Below are positions 23,984 to 33,224 of a DNA stretch of 64,000 bases, one piece after another (the first letter of the stretch is position 1; every line of letters starts with the position of its first letter). The DNA comes from Ignavibacteriota bacterium. Its GTDB lineage: Bacteria; Bacteroidota; Ignavibacteria; UBA10030; SZUA-254. The stretch lies in assembly GCA_016212665.1 (NCBI GenBank), contig JACREZ010000032.1:1-64000 (forward strand), given 5' to 3'. The notes beneath the pieces were generated by a model, which made no database searches, had not been told where the DNA came from, and saw only the letters and a program-made list of their open reading frames with translations. The position numbers and the translations under genes were made by a program.

Positions 23984-24613
23984 ATGAAAAACCTCCACAT
24001 CATCAATCACCCGTTAGTAAAACGGGATTTAACAAAACTAAGGGATAAGAAAACCCCGAGCAATCAGTTCAGGTCAATCCTTCGAAGGATTGCGGCGCTG
24101 ATGGCGTATGAAGTCACGCGGGATATGCAACTGAAGGAAATTGAAGTCGCTACGCCATTGGAGAAAACTGCGGGACACATTGTTGAAAGTCCTGTGGTGC
24201 TTGTGCCGATTCTTCGTGCAGGGCTCGGACTTGTCGGCGGCTTTGTTGAAGTACTGCCGGATGCTCGTGTCGGTCATATCGGTTTGTTCCGCGATGAGGA
24301 AACATTGAAGCCGGTAGATTATTATCTGAAACTTCCGAAGAATCTTGAGAAAGCGCTCGTGCTAATTCTTGACCCGATGCTTGCAACCGGAGGAAGCGCG
24401 GCGGCGGCGGTAACATTCCTGAAAAATAAAGGGGCGAAGAAGATTAAATTCGTTTCTCTTGTTGCGGCTCCTGAAGGCGTAAAGAAACTTTCCAAAGCGC
24501 ATCCTGATGTTTTTATTTATGCTTGCTCGCTTGATAGGCAACTGAATGATAAGGGATATATTCTTCCCGGTCTTGGAGATGCGGGAGATAGGATTTTTGG
24601 GACAGGAGAATAG
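23984..24613 (+). CDS. upp: Uracil phosphoribosyltransferase
   Basis: 209 residues from ATG 23984 (the TTG at 23978 is less likely). It makes UMP from uracil and PRPP in the pyrimidine salvage pathway. The PRPP-binding loop is ALVLILDPMLATGGSAAAA; the uracil-site and hinge sequence is LVPILRAGLGLV, and the conserved C-terminal PGLGDAGDRIFGT closes the active site. Length is normal for the family. It stands as a single gene, followed by a Rho-independent terminator (24665-24692). Confidence 0.96.
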   Translation: MKNLHIINHPLVKRDLTKLRDKKTPSNQFRSILRRIAALMAYEVTRDMQLKEIEVATPLEKTAGHIVESPVVLVPILRAGLGLVGGFVEVLPDARVGHIGLFRDEETLKPVDYYLKLPKNLEKALVLILDPMLATGGSAAAAVTFLKNKGAKKIKFVSLVAAPEGVKKLSKAHPDVFIYACSLDRQLNDKGYILPGLGDAGDRIFGTGE

Positions 24614-24664
24614 TAGTTTCCTGTTTACTGTTTCCTGTTTACTGTTGGCGGCTGTCTGTTTTTT

Positions 24665-24692
24665 AACCCCGAATCTGGTTCGGGGTTTTTTG
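24665..24692 (+). terminator. Terminator of upp
   Basis: Arms AACCCCGAA and TTCGGGGTT, loop TCTGG, then TTTTTG. It lies about 50 bases after the upp stop. Between them is a repeated spacer (TTTCCTGTTTACTG, twice). Confidence 0.85.
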
Positions 24693-24699
24693 TTGAGAG

Positions 24700-24728
24700 T
24701 TGACATTCACCCTGCGCTGAGTTATATT
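24700..24728 (+). promoter_or_regulatory. Sigma-70-like promoter of spoT
   Basis: TTGACA, 17 bases, TATATT. The spacing is ideal and the start codon is 25 bases downstream. It lies just after the upp terminator. Confidence 0.65.
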
Positions 24729-24753
24729 CCAATAGAATGAAAAATATCAATCA

Positions 24754-26961
24754 ATGAAAAGCGGTGTTTATAAACGTCAGAAGTTGGATGAACTTCTCGA
24801 ATTGTGTAAAACAAATCTTCGCTCGGTGAACGAGGAATTAATCCGACACGCGTATGAGTTTAGTTATGTTGCACATGAGGGTATGGTGCGCGATTCGGGA
24901 GAACCGTTTTTCGAGCATCCGTATGCAGTTGCTAAAGTCGTTGCGCAGGAGTTTCCGCTTGATGATGTTTCAGTCGCGTGTGCTTTACTCCACGATGTTG
25001 TTGAAGATACAACACGCGAGATAAAAGATATTAAGGCAGAGTTCGGCGCCACTATTGCTAACATTGTTGATGGAACAACAAAGATTACCGATGTAACCCG
25101 CGACCATCAGGTAACTCAGGCAGAGAGTTACCGGAAGTTATTGCTTTCGATGGTGACAGATATTCGTGTCATGTTGATAAAGTTTGCCGACCGATTGCAC
25201 AACATGCGAACGTTGGAACATGTCAAACAGGAGAAACGCCCTCGCATCGCCAAAGAGACGCTTGATATTTACGCCCCGTTCGCTCATAGATTCGGCTTGG
25301 CAAAAGTAAAATGGGAGTTGGAAGATGCGGCTTTCAAATATTTACATCCTTCCGAGTACGAAGAGATTGTTCGGAAATTAAAGGCGACGAAAAAAGACCT
25401 CGATGGGTACATCAAAGAATTTATCAAACCATTACGAGTCCGGTTGGATGAAGCAGGATTCAAATACGAAATTGAAGGACGACCGAAACATCCGTACAGC
25501 ATTCATAATAAAATGCTTTCTCGCGGTAAACCGTTTGAGGAAATCTATGACTTGTTTGCTATCCGAATAATTATTGAATCGGAAAACGAAAACGATTGCT
25601 TCTTAGTGTATGGAATTGTCTCCTCGGCGTACACTCCCAATTCGGAGCGATTCAAAAATTATGTCTCTGTTCCGAAAAAGAATGGGTATCAGTCACTTCA
25701 TACAACTGTCGTCGGACCGGACGGGAGAATGATTGAAGTTCAAATCCGCACGCGGGAGATGCACGAGATCGCCGAGAAAGGCGTCGCCGCCCATTGGAAG
25801 TATAAAGAAAACATCGCGCAGGTTGATGAGGAATTAGAACATTGGGTACAGTGGGTTCGGGATTTGTTCGAGCATGGAGACCAAGTGAGCGTCGAACAAT
25901 TGATGGAGAGTTTCAAACTCACACTCTATCAGGATGAGATTTATGTTTTCACGCCGAAAGGAGATTTGAAAACACTTCCCGTGAATGCTACACCGATTGA
26001 CTTTGCGTTTGCAGTTCACTCGAATGTGGGGTTCCATTGCATCGGCGCAAAGGTGAACGGGAAAATTGTTACGCTTGATACAACGCTTCAAAGCGGCGAC
26101 CAGGTTGAAATTCTTACATCGAAGAAGCAAACGCCCAATATGGATTGGGAACAAATTGCAATCACTCATAAAGCGAAAACGCACATCCGACGTTGGTTCA
26201 AAGATGAAGAACGAAAAGCATTGAACGACGGACGTGAGCAATTAGAAAAACGATTGAAGAAACAGAAGGTGCATTTGAACGAGGAGGATATTGTGAAATA
26301 TCTTTCGTCGTTTGGCGTCACGACGTTGCGAGATTTCTATTTGAAAATTCACAAGGGAGAGATTGATGCCGACAGCGCAATCAATACAATAAATTTACAG
26401 GTCAAGCATATTCAGCCCGAAGAAAAGAAAGAAGAGGAAGCTCCGTCCGGATTTATTGACAGATTTATTCAAACCGCACGAAAAGTAACCGGCGGAATTT
26501 CCCTTCGCGGTTCACAGGATTCGTTCCTTCATAGTTATGCGAAATGCTGTAATCCGATTCCGGGCGACCCGATTATCGGATATGTATCTCAAGGGGATGG
26601 GATTAAAGTCCATCGGGCAACGTGCAGAAATATTCAGGAACTGATGCTGACGGACAAAAACAGAATCATCGAAGTTTCCTGGCCCCAAATTGAAGGAACA
26701 GAATTTTCTGCCGCGATACGAATTACCGGAGAGGACAGAACCGGAATGTTGAACGATATTACCCATTCTATTTCGACGTATCAAAACACAAATATCCGCG
26801 GGGTAAATATTGATACACAAGACAGACTGTTTGAAGGATACATTCTTGTCTATGTGAAAGACAAAGAACATCTCAATCGCCTGACAGAACGATTGAGAAA
26901 AATTAAAGGTGTTTCGACTGCGGAACGATATTCTGAATCACTGAAAAAACATGAAAAGTAA
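24754..26961 (+). CDS. spoT: Bifunctional (p)ppGpp synthetase/hydrolase
   Basis: 735 residues, the full Rel/SpoT layout. The HD hydrolase domain has HPYAVAKVVAQEF and ACALLHDVVEDT (HD at 80-81, ED at 84-85). The synthetase domain includes GRPKHPYSIHNKML, LFAIRIIIES and NGYQSLHTTVVGPDG. A TGS domain begins near 400 (IYVFTPKGDLKTLP), followed by the zinc-finger-like CCNPIPGDPIIG and a C-terminal ACT domain (AIRITGEDRTGMLNDI). The HD motif is intact, so hydrolysis is expected as well as synthesis. A sigma-70-like promoter lies just upstream (24700-24728). The next gene, HU, overlaps its end. Confidence 0.96.
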   Translation: MKSGVYKRQKLDELLELCKTNLRSVNEELIRHAYEFSYVAHEGMVRDSGEPFFEHPYAVAKVVAQEFPLDDVSVACALLHDVVEDTTREIKDIKAEFGATIANIVDGTTKITDVTRDHQVTQAESYRKLLLSMVTDIRVMLIKFADRLHNMRTLEHVKQEKRPRIAKETLDIYAPFAHRFGLAKVKWELEDAAFKYLHPSEYEEIVRKLKATKKDLDGYIKEFIKPLRVRLDEAGFKYEIEGRPKHPYSIHNKMLSRGKPFEEIYDLFAIRIIIESENENDCFLVYGIVSSAYTPNSERFKNYVSVPKKNGYQSLHTTVVGPDGRMIEVQIRTREMHEIAEKGVAAHWKYKENIAQVDEELEHWVQWVRDLFEHGDQVSVEQLMESFKLTLYQDEIYVFTPKGDLKTLPVNATPIDFAFAVHSNVGFHCIGAKVNGKIVTLDTTLQSGDQVEILTSKKQTPNMDWEQIAITHKAKTHIRRWFKDEERKALNDGREQLEKRLKKQKVHLNEEDIVKYLSSFGVTTLRDFYLKIHKGEIDADSAINTINLQVKHIQPEEKKEEEAPSGFIDRFIQTARKVTGGISLRGSQDSFLHSYAKCCNPIPGDPIIGYVSQGDGIKVHRATCRNIQELMLTDKNRIIEVSWPQIEGTEFSAAIRITGEDRTGMLNDITHSISTYQNTNIRGVNIDTQDRLFEGYILVYVKDKEHLNRLTERLRKIKGVSTAERYSESLKKHEK

Positions 26962-27286
26962 AAACCACATCTCCCCTACATTTACAAAACATGATGTTGT
27001 TCTTCGAGTTGCCCAAACGACGAACAAACGAGCGACCATCGCCGCACCATGGGTTGACCATGTTCTCAATGCTCTGCGTGATGTTATGATGCAAGCACAA
27101 CCCGAATGCCGGATTGAACTTCGGGACTTCGGAATTTTTGAAGTGAAAGTAACAAAGCCAAAACCAAAAGCGCGTAATCCGAAATCGGGTGAGATTGTGT
27201 TCGTCCCGAAACGAAGAAAGACGCATTTCAAACCGGGGAAACTTCTCAAAGAATTTATTTCTCAGCCGGTCGGAAATACTCCTTGA
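26951..27286 (+). CDS. HU-family DNA-binding protein
   Basis: 111 residues. The HU/IHF core shows FTKHDVVLRVAQTTN and DHVLNALRDVM, then the strand IELRDFGIFEVK, and the arm KPKARNPKSGEIVFVPKRRK with the conserved RNP tip. The C-terminus is longer than that of E. coli HU and basic. HU compacts DNA and helps form nucleoprotein complexes. The start overlaps the end of spoT by 11 bases, so translation is likely coupled, and the end overlaps the ruvX region. Confidence 0.88.
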   Translation: MKSKNHISPTFTKHDVVLRVAQTTNKRATIAAPWVDHVLNALRDVMMQAQPECRIELRDFGIFEVKVTKPKPKARNPKSGEIVFVPKRRKTHFKPGKLLKEFISQPVGNTP

Positions 27287-27288
27287 AC

Positions 27289-27696
27289 ATGCAAAGGTGT
27301 TTGGGAATTGATTACGGGAGCAAACGTATTGGTATCGCCATCAGCGACCCGTTGAATATTATTGCGCGACCATTGAAGTACATTCTTGCTTCGTCTGATG
27401 TGAAGAAAGAATTTGAAAAACTGTTGGAAGAATTTCAGGTAAAGACCATTGTTGTCGGTATGCCGTACAATCTGAAAGGAGAAAAAGGACAGAAAGCGGA
27501 AGAAGTGGAGAAGTTTATTGCTGATGTGTTGAGTCAATTTACCATTGAAATTGTCCGGTGGGACGAACGATTCTCGACGAAGCAGGTGCATCAGACGTTG
27601 CGTGAGATGAATGTGAAGAAAAAACAACGGCAATCAAAAGAGATGATTGATGCGATGGCGGCGGCAGTGATGTTGCAGAGTTATTTGAATAAGTGA
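27289..27696 (+). CDS. ruvX: Putative pre-16S rRNA nuclease / Holliday junction resolvase (YqgF)
   Basis: 135 residues from ATG 27289, three bases after the HU stop; the TTG at 27283 overlaps HU and is less likely. The RNase H-like fold shows GIDYGSKRIGIAISD (Asp8), TIVVGMPYNLKG, WDERFSTKQVHQTL and KEMIDAMAAAVMLQSYL with the final acidic pair. In E. coli the protein processes the 5' end of 16S rRNA. Tightly linked to HU and spoT, so probably one transcript. Confidence 0.93.
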   Translation: MQRCLGIDYGSKRIGIAISDPLNIIARPLKYILASSDVKKEFEKLLEEFQVKTIVVGMPYNLKGEKGQKAEEVEKFIADVLSQFTIEIVRWDERFSTKQVHQTLREMNVKKKQRQSKEMIDAMAAAVMLQSYLNK

Positions 27697-27724
27697 CTCA
27701 GTTTTTACCAAAGAACAACAATCA

Positions 27725-27798
27725 GTAGGGCAGACATTCTTGTCTGCCGATATATAATCAAAACAACTGATAGAGACAGACAGGAATGTCTGTCCTAC
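27725..27798. repeat. Inverted repeat in spacer between ruvX and AlbA_2 gene
   Basis: Arms GTAGGGCAGACATTCTTGTC (27725-27744) and GACAGGAATGTCTGTCCTAC (27779-27798), 20 bp with two mismatches, about 34 bases apart. Similar short inverted repeats fill many spacers of this group of bacteria. Confidence 0.7.
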
Positions 27799-27817
27799 CG
27801 ACTATTATAATTTTGTT

Positions 27818-28501
27818 GTGAACTATAAAACCGTACATGAACTTATTGAAGAAGGCGAAGGATTTCGGATTGAATTTAAGCGACGGATTTCTTCTCCGGA
27901 GAAAATAGCTCGGACGATAATTTCATTTGCCAATACTAAAGGCGGAACGATTCTCTTTGGTGTTGATGATAATGGCTCAATTGTCGGCGTGGAGAGTGAG
28001 AAATCGGAAATTGATTTGATTGAGATGGCGGGGCGTGATTTCTCCGACCCGGAGATTCATCCGAAGATTGAAATTATTTCGTTCGGGAGAAAAGATGTCA
28101 TTGTTTGTCAGATTGAAGAGAGCAAAACCAAACCTCACTTCTTTCTTGGTGAGAGTCATAATAATGATGACTCATTGAAAAAGAACGGTGAAAACACTCG
28201 TGTTTATATTCGTGTGAACGATAACACGATGATGGCAAGCAGGGAAACGGTGAAGATTCTTCAGGCAGAACAACCCGACGCGCCACCATTAAAACTTGGC
28301 ATCGGGGAAAATGAACGTCGTTTGTTCAAATATCTTGAAGAACATCAACGAATCACAGTGCGTGAATATGGCAGACTCATCAATGTAAGCGACAGGCGTG
28401 CATCACGCTTGCTTGTTCGTCTCGTTCGTGCGGGTGTTGTTAGAATTCATACGCATGAAGACCGGGAGTTTTTTACGTTCGCGTACGATGTGAAGTATTG
28501 A
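27818..28501 (+). CDS. AlbA_2 (Schlafen-like) DNA-binding domain protein
   Basis: 227 residues starting with GTG. The AlbA_2 domain covers about residues 1-150: EGFRIEFKRRISSPEKIART, then IISFANTKGGTILFGVDDNG and the strand CQIEESKTKPHF, the usual FANxxGGxxxxGVxDxG pattern. The C-terminal 70 residues look like a winged helix (LFKYLEEHQRITVREYGRLI, then NVSDRRASRLLVRLV). The pairing suggests a transcription regulator. No good ribosome site is visible. An inverted repeat (27725-27798) fills the gap before it. Confidence 0.8.
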   Translation: MNYKTVHELIEEGEGFRIEFKRRISSPEKIARTIISFANTKGGTILFGVDDNGSIVGVESEKSEIDLIEMAGRDFSDPEIHPKIEIISFGRKDVIVCQIEESKTKPHFFLGESHNNDDSLKKNGENTRVYIRVNDNTMMASRETVKILQAEQPDAPPLKLGIGENERRLFKYLEEHQRITVREYGRLINVSDRRASRLLVRLVRAGVVRIHTHEDREFFTFAYDVKY

Positions 28502-28608
28502 ACTATCGTTTTGAGTTTTGGGTTTTAAGGTTTGAAACGATGGAACAAGTTTCAGGAACAGAAGAAATATTGCTATCCGAAATCAGCAATCCCCAATCCG
28601 AAATCGTT

Positions 28609-28641
28609 TTTGTTTCCCACCCTCGTTTTTGATATATTTTG
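28609..28641 (+). promoter_or_regulatory. Bacteroidota-type promoter of M16 peptidase
   Basis: TTTG (28609-28612), 20 bases, TATATTTT followed by G (28633-28641). Fits TTTG-N20-TAnnTTTG with one change; the start codon is 48 bases on. Confidence 0.55.
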
Positions 28642-28688
28642 CCGCAAATCAAAACAAACATCATTAAAAACGAAGCATATCAATCTCA

Positions 28689-29978
28689 ATGAATAAACTT
28701 CCTATTACGGAAGGACTCACAACCGTTGTTCCTCAAAATCCCATGTACAAGAAAACTATTTTACCGAACGGAATCAGAGTTGTAACCGAGAAGATTCCGC
28801 ACGTTCGCTCGGTTTCGATAGGCGTTTGGGTTGATGTAGGTTCGCGCAACGAGAACACGGTGAACAACGGCATCTCCCATTTCGTTGAACACATGGTGTT
28901 CAAGGGAACAAAGCGGTACAAAGTTCATGAGATTGCACAAAGTTTGGAAAAAGTCGGCGGGTATCTCAACGCCTTCACAACGAAAGAGCACACCTGCTAC
29001 TACGCCCGAATCCTTGACGAACATCTTCCGTTAGCGATAGATGTTCTCGCCGACATGTCTCAATTTCCTATCTTCAATAAAAAAGAAATGGAGAAGGAAA
29101 AACTTGTTGTACTGGAAGAAATCAAGAATCTTGAGGACAGTCCCGACGAATTGATATATGATTACTTCGACCAAAGTCTTTACGGAAAACATCCGCTTGG
29201 AATGCCCATCATCGGTACGCCGGAAAACATCATGAACTTTTCCCCCGATACATTATTCGGCTACCTGCACTCGCATTATGTTCCATCGAAGATGGTCGTT
29301 GCGGCGGCAGGTAACTTTGAGCATGAAACGTTGTTAAAAATGGTAGAAGCGCTCTTTCAACATCAACCCAACAAAAAAGAAAAACCAAGTTCCAACCGGC
29401 TATCAAAACAGAAGAGCGAAACACGTACATACGAAAAACCGATTACACAGGCGCATGTTTGTTTGGGAACGCAAGGTTTCAGCATGAAGCATAAACAACG
29501 GTACCCCCTTCTTGTGCTGAACACATTGCTCGGTGAAGGAATGAGTTCGAGATTGTTTCAAACATTGCGCGAGAAACATGGAATGGCTTACACGGTCTAT
29601 TCGTTTGCAAATTTCCTGAGCGATGCCGGAAACTTCGGCGTGTACATCGGAACGGATGCTGAGAAAGTTGACAAAGCAATTGACCTCATCAAAAGAGAAT
29701 TGGACAAACTTGCAACGAAGACTGTAACGAGCGCTGAGTTGAAACGAACAAAAGCACAACTGAAGGGCTCAATGATGTTGAGTCTTGAAAACACATCGAA
29801 CAGAATGATGCGGCTCGGAAGCGGCGAATTATACGTCGGCGAGTATATACCACTCGATGAGATTGTCAGAAGAATTGATTCGGTAACTCAAGAACAGATA
29901 TTAGAAGTTGCTCAACAGTTATTCCGTCTCGATACGTTTTCAACCATAACTTTGAAACCGAAAAACGGTACTGCCTGA
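28689..29978 (+). CDS. M16-family zinc peptidase
   Basis: 429 residues. The zinc motif HxxEH is seen in ISHFVEHMVFKGTKRY and the third ligand region in EEIKNLEDSPDE. The second half has the typical M16 domain with GEGMSSRLFQTLREK and the AYTVYSF loop. M16 enzymes are mitochondrial-processing-peptidase relatives that degrade small peptides. There is no signal peptide, so it is cytoplasmic, unless the N-terminus is longer. A TTTG-N20-TATATTTT promoter (28609-28641) lies just upstream. The aminotransferase gene follows 14 bases later. Confidence 0.92.
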   Translation: MNKLPITEGLTTVVPQNPMYKKTILPNGIRVVTEKIPHVRSVSIGVWVDVGSRNENTVNNGISHFVEHMVFKGTKRYKVHEIAQSLEKVGGYLNAFTTKEHTCYYARILDEHLPLAIDVLADMSQFPIFNKKEMEKEKLVVLEEIKNLEDSPDELIYDYFDQSLYGKHPLGMPIIGTPENIMNFSPDTLFGYLHSHYVPSKMVVAAAGNFEHETLLKMVEALFQHQPNKKEKPSSNRLSKQKSETRTYEKPITQAHVCLGTQGFSMKHKQRYPLLVLNTLLGEGMSSRLFQTLREKHGMAYTVYSFANFLSDAGNFGVYIGTDAEKVDKAIDLIKRELDKLATKTVTSAELKRTKAQLKGSMMLSLENTSNRMMRLGSGELYVGEYIPLDEIVRRIDSVTQEQILEVAQQLFRLDTFSTITLKPKNGTA

Positions 29979-29992
29979 CGGTTACCCATTGT

Positions 29993-31441
29993 ATGATTAC
30001 AAAACAGTCATTAAATCCGAACTTGTTAAGTGCCGAGTATGCTGTTCGCGGACCGATTGTTATTCGCGCACAGCAACTTGAAGAACAAGGACGAAAGATA
30101 ATTTACTGTAACATCGGGAACCCGCAAGCGCTGAAACAGAAACCTCTCTCCTACATCCGGCAAATGCTGAGTTTACTTGAGTATCCTCGTTTGATGGAAA
30201 GTCCTGAAACGCTTCAACTCTATCCGAAAGATATAGTCGAGCGGGCAAAACAATTTCTCAACAAATATCCGCACGGAACGGGAGCTTATACTCAAAGTGC
30301 AGGCATTCCGTTCATCAAACAAGCTGTAGCAGATTTTATCAACAAACGGGATGGAATTCCGACAAACAAAGACAACATTATTCTCACCGACGGTGCAAGC
30401 AAGGGTGTGCAGGCGGCGTTGATGTCGTTGCTGAAATCACCGAACGACGGGTTTATGATTCCTGTCCCGCAATATCCGCTTTACAGTGCGAGTATTACTC
30501 TCTACGGCGGCAAGCAAATCCCATATTTTCTTGATGAAGAGAACAACTGGCAACTGAACGAATCTGAATTGAATAAAAGTATTGCTAAGGCGCATTCAGA
30601 AGGAATCAATCCAGTTGCAATTGCTGTCATCAATCCGGGAAATCCGACGGGCGCGATTCTTTCAAAAGAGAATATTCAAATGGTAATTTCATTTGCGAAG
30701 CGAAACAACCTTTCGATTCTTGCCGATGAAGTCTATCAGGAGAATGTGTACGATACAAAAGCGAAATTCCATTCGTTTGCAAAAGTGATGTATGAAATGA
30801 AGGAGACGGAAGTATCGCTCTTCAGTTTCCATTCCATCTCGAAAGGATTTCTTGGCGAGTGCGGTCACCGCGGCGGCTATACGGAATTCCGGAATATTCC
30901 GTCTGATGTCATGGCTGAGTTGGTGAAGTTTCAATCTATCAGTTTATGCGCGAACGCAGTCGGACAGATTGCAACATTTATGATGGTCTCTCCCCCGCAA
31001 CCCGACGACGAAAGTTATGAAACATACATTTGTGAACGTGACGGCATCCTTAACGAATTGAAAACAAAGGCGGAAATTCTCGGAGTAAAAATCAATCAGA
31101 TTCCGGGAATGAAACTCGACACGCCTCAAGGTGCGATGTACGCGTTTGTGAAGTTTGAATTACCGGAAGACCCGAGTGTTGACCTTCAAACACTTTCGAA
31201 AGAAGAACGATTGTCGTACGAAGCAAGTCGTGATTCCGATTATTGCATGACGCTGTTGGAGGAAACCGGAATATGTGTTGTGCCGGGCTCCGGCTTCGGA
31301 CAACTCCCCGGAACGCTTCATTTCCGAACTACTTTTCTTCCACCGAAAGATGAGATTAAGGAATTTGTTGAGAAGTTGAAAAACTTTCATCTCAACTATG
31401 GTAAAAAATTGGAACACTCGTTTCAACTTGCACAGGTTTGA
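29993..31441 (+). CDS. Aminotransferase class I/II, alanine aminotransferase-like
   Basis: 482 residues. It follows the alanine-aminotransferase/glutamate-glyoxylate type: YCNIGNPQALKQKP near the N-terminus, GAYTQSAGIPFIKQAV, ILTDGASKGVQAAL, VINPGNPTGAILS (Asn pair at the PLP site), LADEVYQENVY with the PLP-ring Asp, and SFHSISKGFLGECGHRGGY with the Schiff-base lysine. The enzyme moves amino groups between alanine and 2-oxoglutarate. It lies between the M16 peptidase and nuoG, 21 bases before the latter. Confidence 0.9.
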   Translation: MITKQSLNPNLLSAEYAVRGPIVIRAQQLEEQGRKIIYCNIGNPQALKQKPLSYIRQMLSLLEYPRLMESPETLQLYPKDIVERAKQFLNKYPHGTGAYTQSAGIPFIKQAVADFINKRDGIPTNKDNIILTDGASKGVQAALMSLLKSPNDGFMIPVPQYPLYSASITLYGGKQIPYFLDEENNWQLNESELNKSIAKAHSEGINPVAIAVINPGNPTGAILSKENIQMVISFAKRNNLSILADEVYQENVYDTKAKFHSFAKVMYEMKETEVSLFSFHSISKGFLGECGHRGGYTEFRNIPSDVMAELVKFQSISLCANAVGQIATFMMVSPPQPDDESYETYICERDGILNELKTKAEILGVKINQIPGMKLDTPQGAMYAFVKFELPEDPSVDLQTLSKEERLSYEASRDSDYCMTLLEETGICVVPGSGFGQLPGTLHFRTTFLPPKDEIKEFVEKLKNFHLNYGKKLEHSFQLAQV

Positions 31442-31462
31442 TTTTATTATTGACAAAGAAAC

Positions 31463-33223
31463 ATGGCTCTCATTACAATTGATGGAACTCAATACGAAGT
31501 TGACCCGAAATTAACAATCATTCAGGCGGCGAAGGAGAACGGAATTACGATTCCGCATTTCTGCTGGCATCCGAAATTATCTGTGGCAGGAAATTGCCGT
31601 ATGTGTTTGGTTGATGTCGGAAACCCGCGCCGCAACAAAGACGGTACGTTTGTGCAGAATGAAAAGAACGAACGTGTCATTGACTTCATGCCGAAACTTG
31701 CAATTGCATGTTCAACACCGGTTGCAGACGGAATGGTCGTCAACACGAAATCTCCAAAAGTTGTGAACGCGCAGGAAGCAGTGATGGAATTCCTCCTCAT
31801 CAACCATCCGCTTGATTGCCCAATTTGCGATGAAGCAGGAGAATGTAAACTTCAAGACTACGCGTATAAATACAGCGTTGGCGAAAGCCGTTTCGAGTTT
31901 AACAAAGTCAGAAAACCGAAACGAGTTGAACTCGGACCAAATGTTATGCTTGATACAGAACGTTGTATCATGTGTTCACGGTGCATTCGTTTCTGCGATG
32001 AAATTGTGAAGACACCGCAACTCACCTTCACACAGCGCGGCGACCATGTTGAACTCACAACTTTTCCTGATGTGAAACTCGATAATGCCTATTCGATGAA
32101 TGTGATTGATTTGTGTCCGGTTGGTGCCCTCACGAGCAGAGATTTTCGTTTCAAAGCGCGTGTGTGGGAATTATCTTCGACCGATTCAGTTTGTGTCGGA
32201 TGTTCACGCGGTTGTAACACGAAAGTGTGGGTTCGCAACAACGAAATCCTCCGTCTCACGCCCCGCTTCAATCCCGAGGTGAATGATTACTGGATGTGCG
32301 ACAACGGACGACTCAACACGTTCAAATGGGTGAACTCGGAAAAGCGAATCAGCGCTCCGATGATTCGGAAAGACGGACAACTTGTTGATGTCGGCTGGGA
32401 TGAAGCGGTTGCAAAAGTTGTTTCAGAACTCCGGCATTACAAGAAAAATGAAATTGCCGCGCTCGGTTCTCCGTTCGCCACGAACGAAGATAATTATGCG
32501 TTTGTCAAATTGATGAAACACCTCGGCATTACAAACATTGATTTCATGCCTCATGTGATTGAAGGAGATGAAGATGATTTGCTTGTACGTTCTGATAAAA
32601 CACCGAACAGTCTCGGAGCGAAAACTGTCGGAGTTCATCCTGAGAATAATTCTTTGAATTTAGAAAATATTATTCGAGGCATCAACGACGGTACAATCAA
32701 AGCGCTCTATTCACTTGATGAACACATTGCGTATGAACCGAGAATGTCGGCTGTCCTTTCTAAGTTAGATTTGTTTATCGTTCATGCCTCAATTGAAAAT
32801 GAGACTGTGAAATTTGCCGATATTATATTTTCTAATGCAACGTATGCCGAGAAAAACGGAACGTACATTAATTTTCAAGGTCATATTCAACGTATCCGCC
32901 CGGCAGTTTCCGTGCTTGAACAAGAACGCTCGCTCGATGGATTTGCGATGAGCCGACTTGATAAATTCGGCGCGCAAAATGACCGATGGACACAAGGTTC
33001 GAAACGGGATGCACGAGCTGTCTGGAGAGTTTGTTCGCGGATTGCAGGCGCGCTCGGCGCAAAATGGAAATACAACTCTGCAGAAGAAGTGTTCAATGAA
33101 ATGGCAAACACCCTCGAAGTATTCAAAGGAATGTCGTACCTTAAACTCGGCACACGCGGGATGAAAATAAACTCTACGAGCCATAAGCAAACAATTAATA
33201 GCACAGCAAAGGTGACTGCATAA
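31463..33223 (+). CDS. nuoG: NADH-quinone oxidoreductase subunit G
   Basis: 586 residues. The N-terminal [2Fe-2S] ligands are in HFCWHPKLSVAGNCRMC and in AIACST, then the His-ligated cluster HPLDCPICDEAGECKLQD, and the tetranuclear clusters RCIMCSRCIRFC and NVIDLCPVGAL; the extra cluster is CVGCSRGCNTKVW. The molybdopterin-oxidoreductase-like part follows but is short, so the protein is about 300 residues smaller than E. coli NuoG. It belongs to the peripheral arm of complex I and passes electrons on. The next gene, nuoH, follows two bases later; other nuo genes are absent from the window. Confidence 0.94.
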   Translation: MALITIDGTQYEVDPKLTIIQAAKENGITIPHFCWHPKLSVAGNCRMCLVDVGNPRRNKDGTFVQNEKNERVIDFMPKLAIACSTPVADGMVVNTKSPKVVNAQEAVMEFLLINHPLDCPICDEAGECKLQDYAYKYSVGESRFEFNKVRKPKRVELGPNVMLDTERCIMCSRCIRFCDEIVKTPQLTFTQRGDHVELTTFPDVKLDNAYSMNVIDLCPVGALTSRDFRFKARVWELSSTDSVCVGCSRGCNTKVWVRNNEILRLTPRFNPEVNDYWMCDNGRLNTFKWVNSEKRISAPMIRKDGQLVDVGWDEAVAKVVSELRHYKKNEIAALGSPFATNEDNYAFVKLMKHLGITNIDFMPHVIEGDEDDLLVRSDKTPNSLGAKTVGVHPENNSLNLENIIRGINDGTIKALYSLDEHIAYEPRMSAVLSKLDLFIVHASIENETVKFADIIFSNATYAEKNGTYINFQGHIQRIRPAVSVLEQERSLDGFAMSRLDKFGAQNDRWTQGSKRDARAVWRVCSRIAGALGAKWKYNSAEEVFNEMANTLEVFKGMSYLKLGTRGMKINSTSHKQTINSTAKVTA

Positions 33224-33224
33224 C

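Noticed and set aside
26903-27249. Minus-strand frames opposite HU
   Set aside because: They are antisense shadows of spoT and HU codons with no start signals.
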